A stretch of 64,000 bases of DNA from Methylocaldum sp. 14B (GTDB lineage Bacteria; Pseudomonadota; Gammaproteobacteria; Methylococcales; Methylococcaceae). How positions within the stretch are numbered: the first letter of the stretch is position 1; every line of letters begins with the position of its first letter. Location of the stretch: assembly GCF_002005105.1 (NCBI RefSeq), contig NZ_MSCV01000016.1, forward strand, positions 62,001 to 126,000, read 5' to 3'. The position numbers were made by a program, and so were the translations under genes. Below, one piece after another: positions 55,779 to 63,435 of the stretch. The notes under the pieces are model-generated. The model did no database searches, was not told where the DNA came from, and saw only the letters and a list, made by a program, of their open reading frames with translations.

Positions 55779-56744
55779 ATGAGCACGATCACGCTACCCG
55801 AATTTTACTGTCCGTTTCCCTCGCGCCTCAATTCTCATGCCGAAGCGGCTAATCGTCATACCCTGGCGTGGGTGAGGCGTTTCAATTTGGTTACCGACGA
55901 TCGCGAATGGCAGCGGCTGGAAGCTTCCAAGTTCAGCTGGTTGGCAGCCCGCGCCTATCCCGATGCTCCTTACGAAGGACTTAATATCGTCTCGGATTGG
56001 AACACTTGGCTATTCATTCGCGACGATCAATGCGACGAGTCGGGTTTCGGGCGGAGTCCGGATAAACTTGCCCATTTTCATGAGCGGTTGACTGAAATTC
56101 TTACCGGTCGCGAGCCTAACGAAACGGATCTGCCGCTTGCTCGAGCACTGCACGACCTTTACCTTAGACTGCGGCAAATAGCAAACGACGACTGGATGTG
56201 CCGGTTTATACTCAGCGTCGTCGAATATTTCGAATCCTCGGTTTGGGAAGCTAAAAACCGTGCAAGCGGAATTACGCCGGACCCGCTAACGTATGTGACG
56301 ATGCGCCCGTTTACCGGAGGACTTTATACCGATATCGAGCTGATAGACGTCGTGGAAGACATAAGTCTGCCGCTGCACGTGCGCAAACACGATACGCTGC
56401 AGAATCTGATCCGGATGGCGAACAATGTGGTTTGTTGGTCCAACGACATCATTTCTTTCGCCAAGGAAGTCCAGCACAATGATGTCCATAACCTGGTCGT
56501 GACGTTCCAGCACCATCGTCGGTTGTCTCTTCAGGATGCAATTCAGCAAGCGGCGGAGCTGACGAATAGAGAAGTCCGCAATTTCATCGCATTAAAAGAG
56601 CAATTGCCCACGTTCGGAGCTGCGATCGATAGCGACGTTCAGCGTTTTGTCTCGGTTCTGTGCTCGTGGATGCGCGGCAATCTCGATTGGTCCTACAGCT
56701 CGGGGAGATATGTAGTGTCGATCGTCGGCAATGGCCCGAAATGA
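55779..56744 (+). CDS. Class I terpene synthase
   Basis: A 321-residue cyclase. The metal-binding aspartate motif DDQCDE is at 82-87 and the NSE-type motif NDIISFAKE at 222-230, with the C-terminal RY pair (GRYVVS) that binds diphosphate. The N-terminus (LPEFYCPFPSRLNSHA) is that of bacterial sesquiterpene-type synthases. It should cyclise a prenyl diphosphate, probably farnesyl or geranyl; the product cannot be read from sequence. It lies only 36 bp after the GGDEF-EAL gene, so the two may be co-transcribed. No prenyltransferase or P450 adjoins. Confidence 0.88.
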   Translation: MSTITLPEFYCPFPSRLNSHAEAANRHTLAWVRRFNLVTDDREWQRLEASKFSWLAARAYPDAPYEGLNIVSDWNTWLFIRDDQCDESGFGRSPDKLAHFHERLTEILTGREPNETDLPLARALHDLYLRLRQIANDDWMCRFILSVVEYFESSVWEAKNRASGITPDPLTYVTMRPFTGGLYTDIELIDVVEDISLPLHVRKHDTLQNLIRMANNVVCWSNDIISFAKEVQHNDVHNLVVTFQHHRRLSLQDAIQQAAELTNREVRNFIALKEQLPTFGAAIDSDVQRFVSVLCSWMRGNLDWSYSSGRYVVSIVGNGPK

Positions 56745-56806
56745 TGAATAGAAAAACAGATGCCCCATGCGGTGGGGCGGATTGATCTCTGAACCAATAT
56801 GCTTTG

Positions 56807-56847
56807 GACGCTCCGGCCGGCGCATTCCGGTGCGTCCGACCGGCGTC
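56807..56847. terminator. Hairpins between convergent genes
   Basis: A GACG...CGTC hairpin with CCGG-rich arms (56807-56847), preceded by a GCCCC-N7-GGGGC hairpin (56762-56778). They lie between the stops of the terpene synthase (+) and the coiled-coil gene (-). Confidence 0.4.
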
Positions 56848-56848
56848 T

Positions 56849-57223
56849 CTAGGATTGTCTGACCGCCGGCTTGCGTCGATTCGTTAGACGCCGCTGCGAT
56901 TGGCAATCGGAAATTTCACGTTTCGTTTTTTCCCGTGCCTCCGCTTGTGTGGGGGTGTCAATGACCGTCGATATCCCGCGGCCAACCGGCGAAACCGGCG
57001 TGTCCGAGTCGGTTTGAGACCGCTCGACATCGGCTCCTGTAAGTGCCCGAAGCTGCGCCAGCTCTCTAGCTGTGGCATCGAGTTTCTCTCGGAGTTCGTG
57101 TATCAACTGATAGAGCTGTTCGAAATGAATCTGGAAGTACCGTGCCGACGGAAATGCTGGCGGGACCGGCGCGTCTGCTTGTATGGCTGGATCGCATTCC
57201 TGGCGCCTGAGTCTGGGTGTCAT
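56849..57223 (-). CDS. Small coiled-coil protein of unknown function
   Basis: A 124-residue soluble protein. A very good ribosome site, GAGAGGAG, precedes ATG 57223, which is the main reason to accept it. A likely coiled coil covers about 28-65 (HFEQLYQLIHELREKLDATARELAQLRAL in two parts), followed by a polar low-complexity tail. It is convergent with the terpene synthase. No family recognised. The next 500 bp (57302-57850) hold nothing I can support. Confidence 0.55.
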   Translation of the reverse strand: MTPRLRRQECDPAIQADAPVPPAFPSARYFQIHFEQLYQLIHELREKLDATARELAQLRALTGADVERSQTDSDTPVSPVGRGISTVIDTPTQAEAREKTKREISDCQSQRRLTNRRKPAVRQS

Positions 57224-57855
57224 CTGTTTCTCCTCTCGATCGTGAAATCACCGCCTCATGGCTGGGAAATGAGGCGGTGCCCCCAGTCGGCTAAGCACTA
57301 ATGTTTTGATAGAGCAGCAGTGCTGTTGGCGTTTGAAAAGAAGAACGACCAAGCAAAATTCGCCGCTTGAGCAACGGCTCCCTTAACCCATATCTAGGGG
57401 GCCGATGCAGTAAAACTGTGGAAACACCGCGAGTCCGAAAGAACACTTTTCACGAATGGAGCGCGGCGATGCCGCCAAAGCCGGCAGAGCATGACGATTG
57501 AGCGATGTCATGACTCTTGAGCATGAATGTTTCCATAAAAGGCAATCGCCATGCCACCCTCCTCAAGTGCTTGATGGGACGGCATCCGCGTCGGCTGATC
57601 CATCGGTGCGATCAGTGATTGGTATGGCAAAACACACAATCGATGTGACTTTTGCCCCGCCCGGCGCATCGCAGTCTCGAATACAGCCATTTTCTGTGGG
57701 TTGAATAGTGTGACCGTCGGGGTTTCGGTTCGAGACGTACTAGCGTGCCGGAACTTAATCATTCCATCGAGAACGTTCCGGTCGTGTAAGTGCCGTTTCG
57801 ATGTAACCCATTTCTCACCTCGGGGCGGATGTAAGCGAGAAGGTCCAGGCCGTTT

Positions 57856-58071
57856 TCACCGCTGCCAGGCGGCGACGAGTTTGAGGCAGGCGCGGCGCCA
57901 TTCGCAGTCGGGAACGGTGCATTGGAACCGTTCCTCGGTGCGGTAACAGGGGGTGCGCTGCTGGGCGCGTTGGACAGCCCGGACCCAGGCGGCCGGGGGC
58001 GGCGCGTCAGGTTCATCGGGTGCGGGGCGGGCAATCCGAAGTGGTGGTGCGGCATCCATCGGGCGGTCCAT
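57856..58071 (-). CDS. Small Cys-rich protein, possibly from an integrated element
   Basis: A 71-residue frame from ATG 58071 (or GTG 58131, same frame) ending RTPCYRTEERFQCTVPDCEWRRACLKLVAAWQR in two parts. The four cysteines (C-x8-C-x5-C-x5-C) could bind zinc. Small proteins with a similar C-terminus occur in integrative conjugative elements, from memory rather than any search. No ribosome site is clear and the neighbourhood is eroded, so it may be a remnant. Confidence 0.4.
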   Translation of the reverse strand: MDRPMDAAPPLRIARPAPDEPDAPPPAAWVRAVQRAQQRTPCYRTEERFQCTVPDCEWRRACLKLVAAWQR

Positions 58072-58322
58072 CCATGCAAAAGAGAGCGCCGCTCGCAGGC
58101 GGCGCCGGCAACCCAGTGAGGCGAATAGCACAGGCGCGGGCGGACGGCGGGCGCGGAGGAAGAGGGGGCTCCGCGCCCAAGCGCCCGCCCGGCGCTACCA
58201 GAAGACAGTGCAAGACAGGTGCCAGCCGTCAGGCCCGAGAACGCGGGCGCTCGCGCCAACCGCCGGTCGGACGGTGCGGGAAACGGCTGAGTGCGGTTAG
58301 GCTTTTCACCCGGCGCCACGCT

Positions 58323-58490
58323 TCAGTCGGTGTAATCGGAGGGGATGATCGCCGCCACCTGGCGCGAGCGCGGGCCGAGCGTCACCGGCATCTGGCCGCT
58401 GACGAAGGTCGCGGTGGTCCGGATGATCACCGGCAATGCCGGTATCGCATCGACCAGGGGAATCACAGGGATCGGGTCGCGGTCACGATC
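58323..58490 (-). pseudogene. exbD remnant
   Basis: The minus-strand frame ending at TGA 58323-58325 reads PVIPLVDAIPALPVII then TTATFVSGQMPVTLGPRSRQ. This follows the ExbD pattern NVIPLVDVMLVLLVIF..TATF...VDLP. Only about 50 residues survive, with the N-terminus fused to the exbB remnant in another frame. Confidence 0.55.
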
Positions 58491-58711
58491 GAGGCGCGCC
58501 GCTGTCCATCCTCATCGGGTGGAACGTGAGCATGATTCCCATGGCCGTGATCAGGACGCCGAGGTAGGGGATGTTGGCCGCGACTGTGCCGATCACCGTC
58601 AAATGGCGGGGCAGCTCGGTTTCGAGGAACTGGCTGGTGGTGTACTGGTCGAGCTCGACGCGGCGGTAGAAGAATCAGAGGTCAAATGCCATGGCGACCC
58701 CGCAGAGGCAG
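58483..58711 (-). pseudogene. exbB/MotA-family remnant
   Basis: The minus-strand frame reads VAMAFDL, a TGA stop (58675-58677, probably an original Trp), FFYRRVELDQYTTSQFLE, then LPRHLTVIGTVAANIPYLG and GIMLTFHPM. This is the ExbB/TolQ proton-channel core (..AA..P.LGLLGT..GI..TF). The upstream side abuts the MITE copy at 58713, and the downstream side is joined out of frame to the exbD remnant. Both are non-functional. Confidence 0.6.
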
Positions 58712-58712
58712 G

Positions 58713-58916
58713 CTAGAGCATTTTCCGATCCGGTATCAGGGAGCCCGATAGGTAGGTCGGCAATCCCTTCCCAATCGCAAAACGGCCGTCCTGGGAGCGC
58801 CAGGACGCCCCTTCCAACAAAATCCTTTGCCGAGCCGATAAGTCGGCAAGGGATTGCCGACCTACGTTCTTCCCGCCCGAACACGAATCCGTACACCGGG
58901 ATGAAAAACGCTCTAA
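58713..58916. repeat. MITE-like element, copy B (204 bp, inverted, no 34-bp module)
   Basis: It runs from CTAGAGCATTTTCC to GAAAAACGCTCTAA and matches copy A (40385-40655) in reverse orientation nearly base for base, including TAGGTCGGCAATCCC and the GGCCGTCCTGGGAGCGCC hairpin. Where copy A carries two 34-bp modules copy B has only the junction CCAATCGCAAAACGG. It sits at the end of the exbB remnant. Confidence 0.85.
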
Positions 58917-58988
58917 GTACATTCAGGGAAGTCTTGCGGCATAGGCAACCTGCAGGACAACCCCGCCAATCAAGCCAATCTGTCGAGA

Positions 58989-59060
58989 TTCCGCAAGTAT
59001 TTGCGGAATGTACTTAGCAGCAATAGGCCGTGCGGCAAATCCCGCAGTACGTTGCGGGAT
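58989..59060. repeat. Two similar hairpins in tandem
   Basis: TTCCGCAA-GTAT-TTGCGGAA (58989-59008) and ATCCCGCA-GTACGT-TGCGGGAT (59039-59060), both perfect 8-bp stems. AAGTACATTC at the MITE B edge (58915 on) and GAATGTACTT (59006 on) also form an inverted pair. REP-like; function unknown. The remaining gap to 59248 shows nothing else. Confidence 0.5.
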
Positions 59061-59248
59061 GCCACCCATTTATTGTGAACGCCGGGCGGGGAAGTGGGCA
59101 TGCAAAGCAGTTCTTTTCAAATCAAAACTGCTTTAACGGAACCGAGAATGCATGGCCCGCCGAGAGGAGGCTATGCCGAGCTAGAAAGCCTCCCAAGCTC
59201 GGGGCGGGCAATGCCAAAGTGCAGGAAAAAAAGTCGGGGCTGATGCGA

Positions 59249-60514
59249 TCAGTGCAGTTGTTTCGGCCACTTCAGACGCACGATTCCGCTCTGCTCGCTA
59301 TCGAGCTCGCCTAGAGACTCATTCGCCAAATAAATTCCGTTTTCCGCAGGTACGGCGGAAGCTATGGAGGCAAGCGGAAGGCCCTTATACATCGCCGCAT
59401 AGAGAGGCTTGCTTCCATCAGGGCTCACGACGATCACACCCGTACGCTGCGTCTGACGCAGCAGCAGTCGGGGCGGCAACCGCAAGAGCAGCGGTTTGAT
59501 CCACGCGTTTTCGTGGGCCCAGGTCAGGATGGGGCTTCTCTCTGTGAACAGGGCAAGCCAGATACGCCCGGACGCATCGCGGTCCATCCCGTCGTCCATG
59601 CCCGTAAGCCCATCGAGCACAACCTCGTAGCTCCCCGCTTTCGGACCCCGAAGATAGAAACGCGCCAGACGGAAAAGAGAGGTCTGGGTGACCAAAACCG
59701 ACTCCTCCCGCGGCTGGCCCGGATGCAGGTCGTATAGAACGCCGTTGATGAAGTGGAATCCCTCCGCGACAAGGCGGGTGGTTCCGGTATCCAGGTCGTG
59801 CCGCCACAGGCGCCCATTGGGAGGTAGGGCAATGGCTTCATCTACCGCGTCGTCTAGCGAAGCGTCTCTGTACGAGAACGGTTCGGAGAAATAGATGCGC
59901 CGGCCGTCCTCGGAGACTTCCAGGTTGTCGCAGACCACCAGCGGACGATGATCTCCGCCGCTGCCGTCGCGCCTCAATTCGGGCGCCTTGGGATCGTTGT
60001 CCGCATAGACGACCGGGTGATCGGGATCGATCAGCGTTGCCGGCACCTCGAGAACGATGGGCTCGATTTTCCGGGTGTCGAGCGCGAGACGGTAGAGTCC
60101 GACAGCCTCGCCCGGAAACGGCTCGCCATAGGCGTTGGAGGAGCAAAAATAAACATGGTTCGGGTCGCCGGGCGCTTCGTGTATGCCGAACGCCATCAGC
60201 GGCGCATCCACGAACGGCTCAACCGCGTGTGTGGCGAGGTCTACGCTCCAGATTTTTCCGTCCGTCGCTGTAACCAGGGCCCTGGTTCCGCCGGTGAGTA
60301 ACACGACATCGTCGTAACCCGGTAGGTCGGACCGAAAATGCTCCAGACCGGCAGCGAAGTCGGCGGAATGCTCGACTGCGGTGATCGCCGCTGCCGTCTT
60401 TGGGTCGAAGGAAATCGACTCGGCGACGCAGCAGCGAATTTCCGGTCTGGGGGCTGCGGCGATCCACCAGATTACGATGAGTAACACAAGGCCTATACCG
60501 ATCCATTTCTTCAT
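59249..60514 (-). CDS. SMP-30/strictosidine-synthase-like beta-propeller protein
   Basis: A 421-residue protein with an N-terminal membrane anchor (WIGIGLVLLIVIWWIAAAP). The propeller repeats include GKIWSVDLATHAVEPF, EDGRRIYFSEPFSYRD, GRLWRHDLDTGTTRLVAEGFHFINGV and GMDDGMDRDASGRIWLALF, the pattern of SMP-30/gluconolactonase and strictosidine-synthase-like (APMAP type) proteins. The active site would face the periplasm. Substrate unknown. ATG 60514 is preceded by GAGGATCAGG. Confidence 0.8.
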   Translation of the reverse strand: MKKWIGIGLVLLIVIWWIAAAPRPEIRCCVAESISFDPKTAAAITAVEHSADFAAGLEHFRSDLPGYDDVVLLTGGTRALVTATDGKIWSVDLATHAVEPFVDAPLMAFGIHEAPGDPNHVYFCSSNAYGEPFPGEAVGLYRLALDTRKIEPIVLEVPATLIDPDHPVVYADNDPKAPELRRDGSGGDHRPLVVCDNLEVSEDGRRIYFSEPFSYRDASLDDAVDEAIALPPNGRLWRHDLDTGTTRLVAEGFHFINGVLYDLHPGQPREESVLVTQTSLFRLARFYLRGPKAGSYEVVLDGLTGMDDGMDRDASGRIWLALFTERSPILTWAHENAWIKPLLLRLPPRLLLRQTQRTGVIVVSPDGSKPLYAAMYKGLPLASIASAVPAENGIYLANESLGELDSEQSGIVRLKWPKQLH

Positions 60515-60602
60515 GAGCCTGATCCTCAAGCATTATGAGACGTTATCTATCCAACCTTACCGGGTTATGGCGATAGCCCTTTATCGCCGGCTCAGCGGCG
60601 TT

Positions 60603-61625
60603 TCATCGCAGCGGCGGCAAACCGGCGTTCGGCGGCTTGTAATTGCGGTCTTTCTTGCGCCGTCTTTGTGCCGAGTCGTCGATCACCTCGTTGCCGAACC
60701 TGGCGGTACCTAAGGCGCGATAATGACGCTGTTGTGTGTGGGCATAAACCCCGTTGAGGAATTGTGCGTAGGAATCGGTAATCGCTCCGAGGTAATTATC
60801 GGCTCCCACGTCTATCGGAGTAACCCCGAGGCCCGCCGCCATGGCTTTATCTTGAATCCAACGCAACGTTAGGTCGGACAGGCGCCGATCCGGATATCCC
60901 CCGCCGACATCGCTGTGCGCACCCACAAACCAGCGCTGTTCCAGGTTTTGTTGGGGACTCGCATCGGGCGTCCATAAACAGATATCGTAATCCGTTCGAT
61001 GTTCGTCGATCGCGATGGCTTGGTAACCGTTTTCGACGATATGGCTCAATCTCGTGTCGTGGAACTGGTAAAAATACATGTTCAGGCGCTTCAAGATATC
61101 CAGCGGAATACCCAGTGCGCCGACCGTATCCCACACGCCGAGAAACTTAATTTTGATTTCCCGAGAAAACCTTGCCCTAAACTCCAGAGCGGTCGAAGAA
61201 TCGGGACCGTCGTCTCTGGTACGGTAGATGCCATAGGCCATGGCCATACGCAGGGAAAGCTGCTTGTTTTTCACCAGACCGCAATTGCGAATGAGTCCGG
61301 CCAAACTCCTGGCGGTATAGGCGCCGCGGCTGAAGCCGAGAATATAAACCTCGTCGCTTTCCCGATATTCCTTGGCGAGAAACTTGTAACCGTCGAGGAT
61401 ATTTTTCTCCAGTCCCGCTCCCGTGGAGCCGCCAATAAAGCGGTCATACCATTTTGTGCCTATGCCTTCGTCATACCATTTAACTTGCCGGATACCATCT
61501 GCCGCAGTGTCCGTGACCGATTTATAAAACCGGCAAACATTGGTCTCGATCTGCCGGTCGGCGGGCAAGCGTTCGTCGGCGGGTTTGTTCCATGTGCCGT
61601 CGAAGCAAATGACGATCCGTTTCAT
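60603..61625 (-). CDS. DUF2235 alpha/beta hydrolase (T6SS phospholipase-like)
   Basis: A 340-residue protein starting MKRIVICFDGTWN, with GIGTKWYDRFIGGSTGAGLEKNI, the nucleophile elbow ILGFSRGAYTARSLAGLIRNCG near residue 91, FLGVWDTVGALGIP and WFVGAHSDVGGGY carrying the Asp/His. This is DUF2235, which includes Tle1-type type VI lipase effectors, but no VgrG, Hcp or immunity gene is close. ATG 61625 follows GAGGGGGG. No signal peptide. Confidence 0.87.
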   Translation of the reverse strand: MKRIVICFDGTWNKPADERLPADRQIETNVCRFYKSVTDTAADGIRQVKWYDEGIGTKWYDRFIGGSTGAGLEKNILDGYKFLAKEYRESDEVYILGFSRGAYTARSLAGLIRNCGLVKNKQLSLRMAMAYGIYRTRDDGPDSSTALEFRARFSREIKIKFLGVWDTVGALGIPLDILKRLNMYFYQFHDTRLSHIVENGYQAIAIDEHRTDYDICLWTPDASPQQNLEQRWFVGAHSDVGGGYPDRRLSDLTLRWIQDKAMAAGLGVTPIDVGADNYLGAITDSYAQFLNGVYAHTQQRHYRALGTARFGNEVIDDSAQRRRKKDRNYKPPNAGLPPLR

Positions 61626-62017
61626 ATCAGCCCCCCTCAATAAAACTCTTTATTGATTCGATTTTTCGCCGTAATTCCGCCGCGCGCTGGACGGTAGGGG
61701 TAAGTTTCGACCCCTTGCCTTACGTGGTCACATCGAAAAGGCATTCAAGGCTATTTTTGAGAAAACAATGCGCTTGCGCCGAGCCGTTGTCAATCGATTA
61801 AAGCGGGTGGAAATGCGGCCCCGCGTACGGCAAAACCCCGGTCGACGGAAGGGTTTTAACCGGATATGGGTGTATGTGCTGCATAGGGGGCGTTTTGTAC
61901 CTTTTCAGTAGTTATCCTTGAAATGTCTTGCTGTTGCGGGATTGCGTGAAACATAATGTCGGCTGCGCCATGGAAAACCTGTGTAATTCCAAATCGCTTT
62001 CAATCAGGCATTCATTT

Positions 62018-62185
62018 CGTAGGGTGGGTTAGGCGCACATCAGCATTGATCGAACGCCGATCACTGTGCTTCGCGTGCGCCGTAACCCACCAAGCGACCT
62101 TCAATCGGCGGGTTACGCGGAGCCTGTCCTGAGCTCCGTCGAAGGGCCTGTCCCGAGCGGAGCCGAGAGGCTAACCCACCCTACG
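62018..62185. repeat. Dispersed element with 15-bp perfect ends
   Basis: CGTAGGGTGGGTTAG (62018-62032) and CTAACCCACCCTACG (62171-62185) are exact inverses. Inside are GTAACCCACC/GGCGGGTTAC and GTCCTGAGC..GTCGAAGGGCC hairpins. It lies in the 777-bp gap 61626-62402, which otherwise holds only a 7-bp AAAACCC/GGGTTTT inverted repeat (61832-61857) and no gene. Confidence 0.75.
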
Positions 62186-62402
62186 ATGAGTGTTCACGCG
62201 AAAGCCGAATGGAATAAATCGGATAGAGCGAGGCGGAAACCATAAGAGATTCAGGATTGTGGGATTATCGAGATCTTACGGCTTTCCATATCCTGAATGT
62301 ATTTCGAATAGATTCTGAATTTACGTCTTCCTCCAGCGGCGCAGCCTTTTCGATATACCCGCCCGTTCCCGTAATTCCAAGAATAAGGGGGTTGTGATCG
62401 CT

Positions 62403-63410
62403 ATGAACGAGATACTGAATGCAAAGAGCAAGGTCCTCGTCACCGGACCGACCAGCTTTCTCGGTTACCATGTCACCAAGCGTCTGAATGAAAAGGGTAT
62501 CCGGCCGCGTGCGCTGATCCCGCAAGACACCGATCCGTCCACCTTGCGGGATTTGGATGTGGACATCGTCCGAGGCTCGGTCGAGGATGCGATTTCCTTG
62601 CGTGCCGCCTGCGACGGGGTGGATACGATCTTTCATCTGGCTTTTCTGGTCAGCATCGGTGGAGGGCTAGAGGAGCGTATGCAGCAAGTGAACGTGGTCG
62701 GAACGCGCAATCTCCTGGATGTGTCCGCGGACTCGGGCGTTACGCGGGTGGTCGTGACCAGCAGCGCGCTCACCGTGGGCGTCAACCGGAAGCCGGAGCC
62801 GCTCGACGAGACGGCGGACGGCACCGTTCACCGCCTGGATCTCCCGTATGCGGCAAGCCGGCGACAGGCCGAAGAGGAGGCGCTCGGACGATCGAGCCCC
62901 AGTATGTCGGTAGTCGCCGTCAATCCTTCTTTTACCATGGGGCCCGAGGATTACGTCGGCGCGCCCGCCAATAAACTTCTCAAGGCGGTCAGCGCCGGCA
63001 AGCTTCCCTTCACCGTTCCGGTCGGTTTCGGCTGTCTGGACGTTCGCGATTTCGCGGACGGAATGCTGTTGGCTGCCGAACGCGGCCGCCCCGGCCAGCG
63101 CTATCTGCTCAGCGGCCACAACGTAATGGTGGACGATCTGTTGGGACAAACCGCCGCTATCGCGGGCGTGCGGCCGCCCCGTTTGCGGCTGCCGGTCTGG
63201 GCGGCCTATGCCCTGGTTACGGTGCTGCAGGCCGGTTACGCCCTGCTCCGAAAACCGTTCCCGGTTACCCGCAGCGTGCTCCAAATCCTGGGCCGCTACG
63301 CTTGGTACGACACCGCCCGTGCGCGCGAGGAACTCGGCTGGACGCCGCGTCCCTTGCAGCAGACGCTCGAAGATACCCTTCGTTGGCTACGCCAGAGCGA
63401 AGCCGGATAG
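62403..63410 (+). CDS. NAD-dependent epimerase/dehydratase (extended SDR)
   Basis: A 335-residue extended short-chain dehydrogenase-like protein. The N-terminal nucleotide motif is VLVTGPTSFLGYHVTKRL (about 12-29), then DIVRGSVEDAISL, DTIFHLAFLVSIGG and VTSSALTVG. The catalytic YxxxK is YAASR, with Arg for Lys. The C-terminal part resembles dihydroflavonol-reductase/3-beta-HSD-like proteins. ATG 62403 was chosen over GTG 62394, which is too close to AGGGGG. A patatin gene follows 25 bp downstream. Confidence 0.85.
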   Translation: MNEILNAKSKVLVTGPTSFLGYHVTKRLNEKGIRPRALIPQDTDPSTLRDLDVDIVRGSVEDAISLRAACDGVDTIFHLAFLVSIGGGLEERMQQVNVVGTRNLLDVSADSGVTRVVVTSSALTVGVNRKPEPLDETADGTVHRLDLPYAASRRQAEEEALGRSSPSMSVVAVNPSFTMGPEDYVGAPANKLLKAVSAGKLPFTVPVGFGCLDVRDFADGMLLAAERGRPGQRYLLSGHNVMVDDLLGQTAAIAGVRPPRLRLPVWAAYALVTVLQAGYALLRKPFPVTRSVLQILGRYAWYDTARAREELGWTPRPLQQTLEDTLRWLRQSEAG

Positions 63411-63435
63411 GAGTCAAAGTCGGGAGTACTAGGAT

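Noticed and set aside
57508-57762. 84-codon minus-strand frame
   Set aside because: No ribosome site, no recognisable domain, atypical composition, and the area is eroded.
57759-58319. 186-codon Pro/Ala/Ser-rich minus-strand frame
   Set aside because: It overlaps the more plausible Cys-rich frame at 57856-58071, and its composition is that of a high-GC out-of-frame translation.
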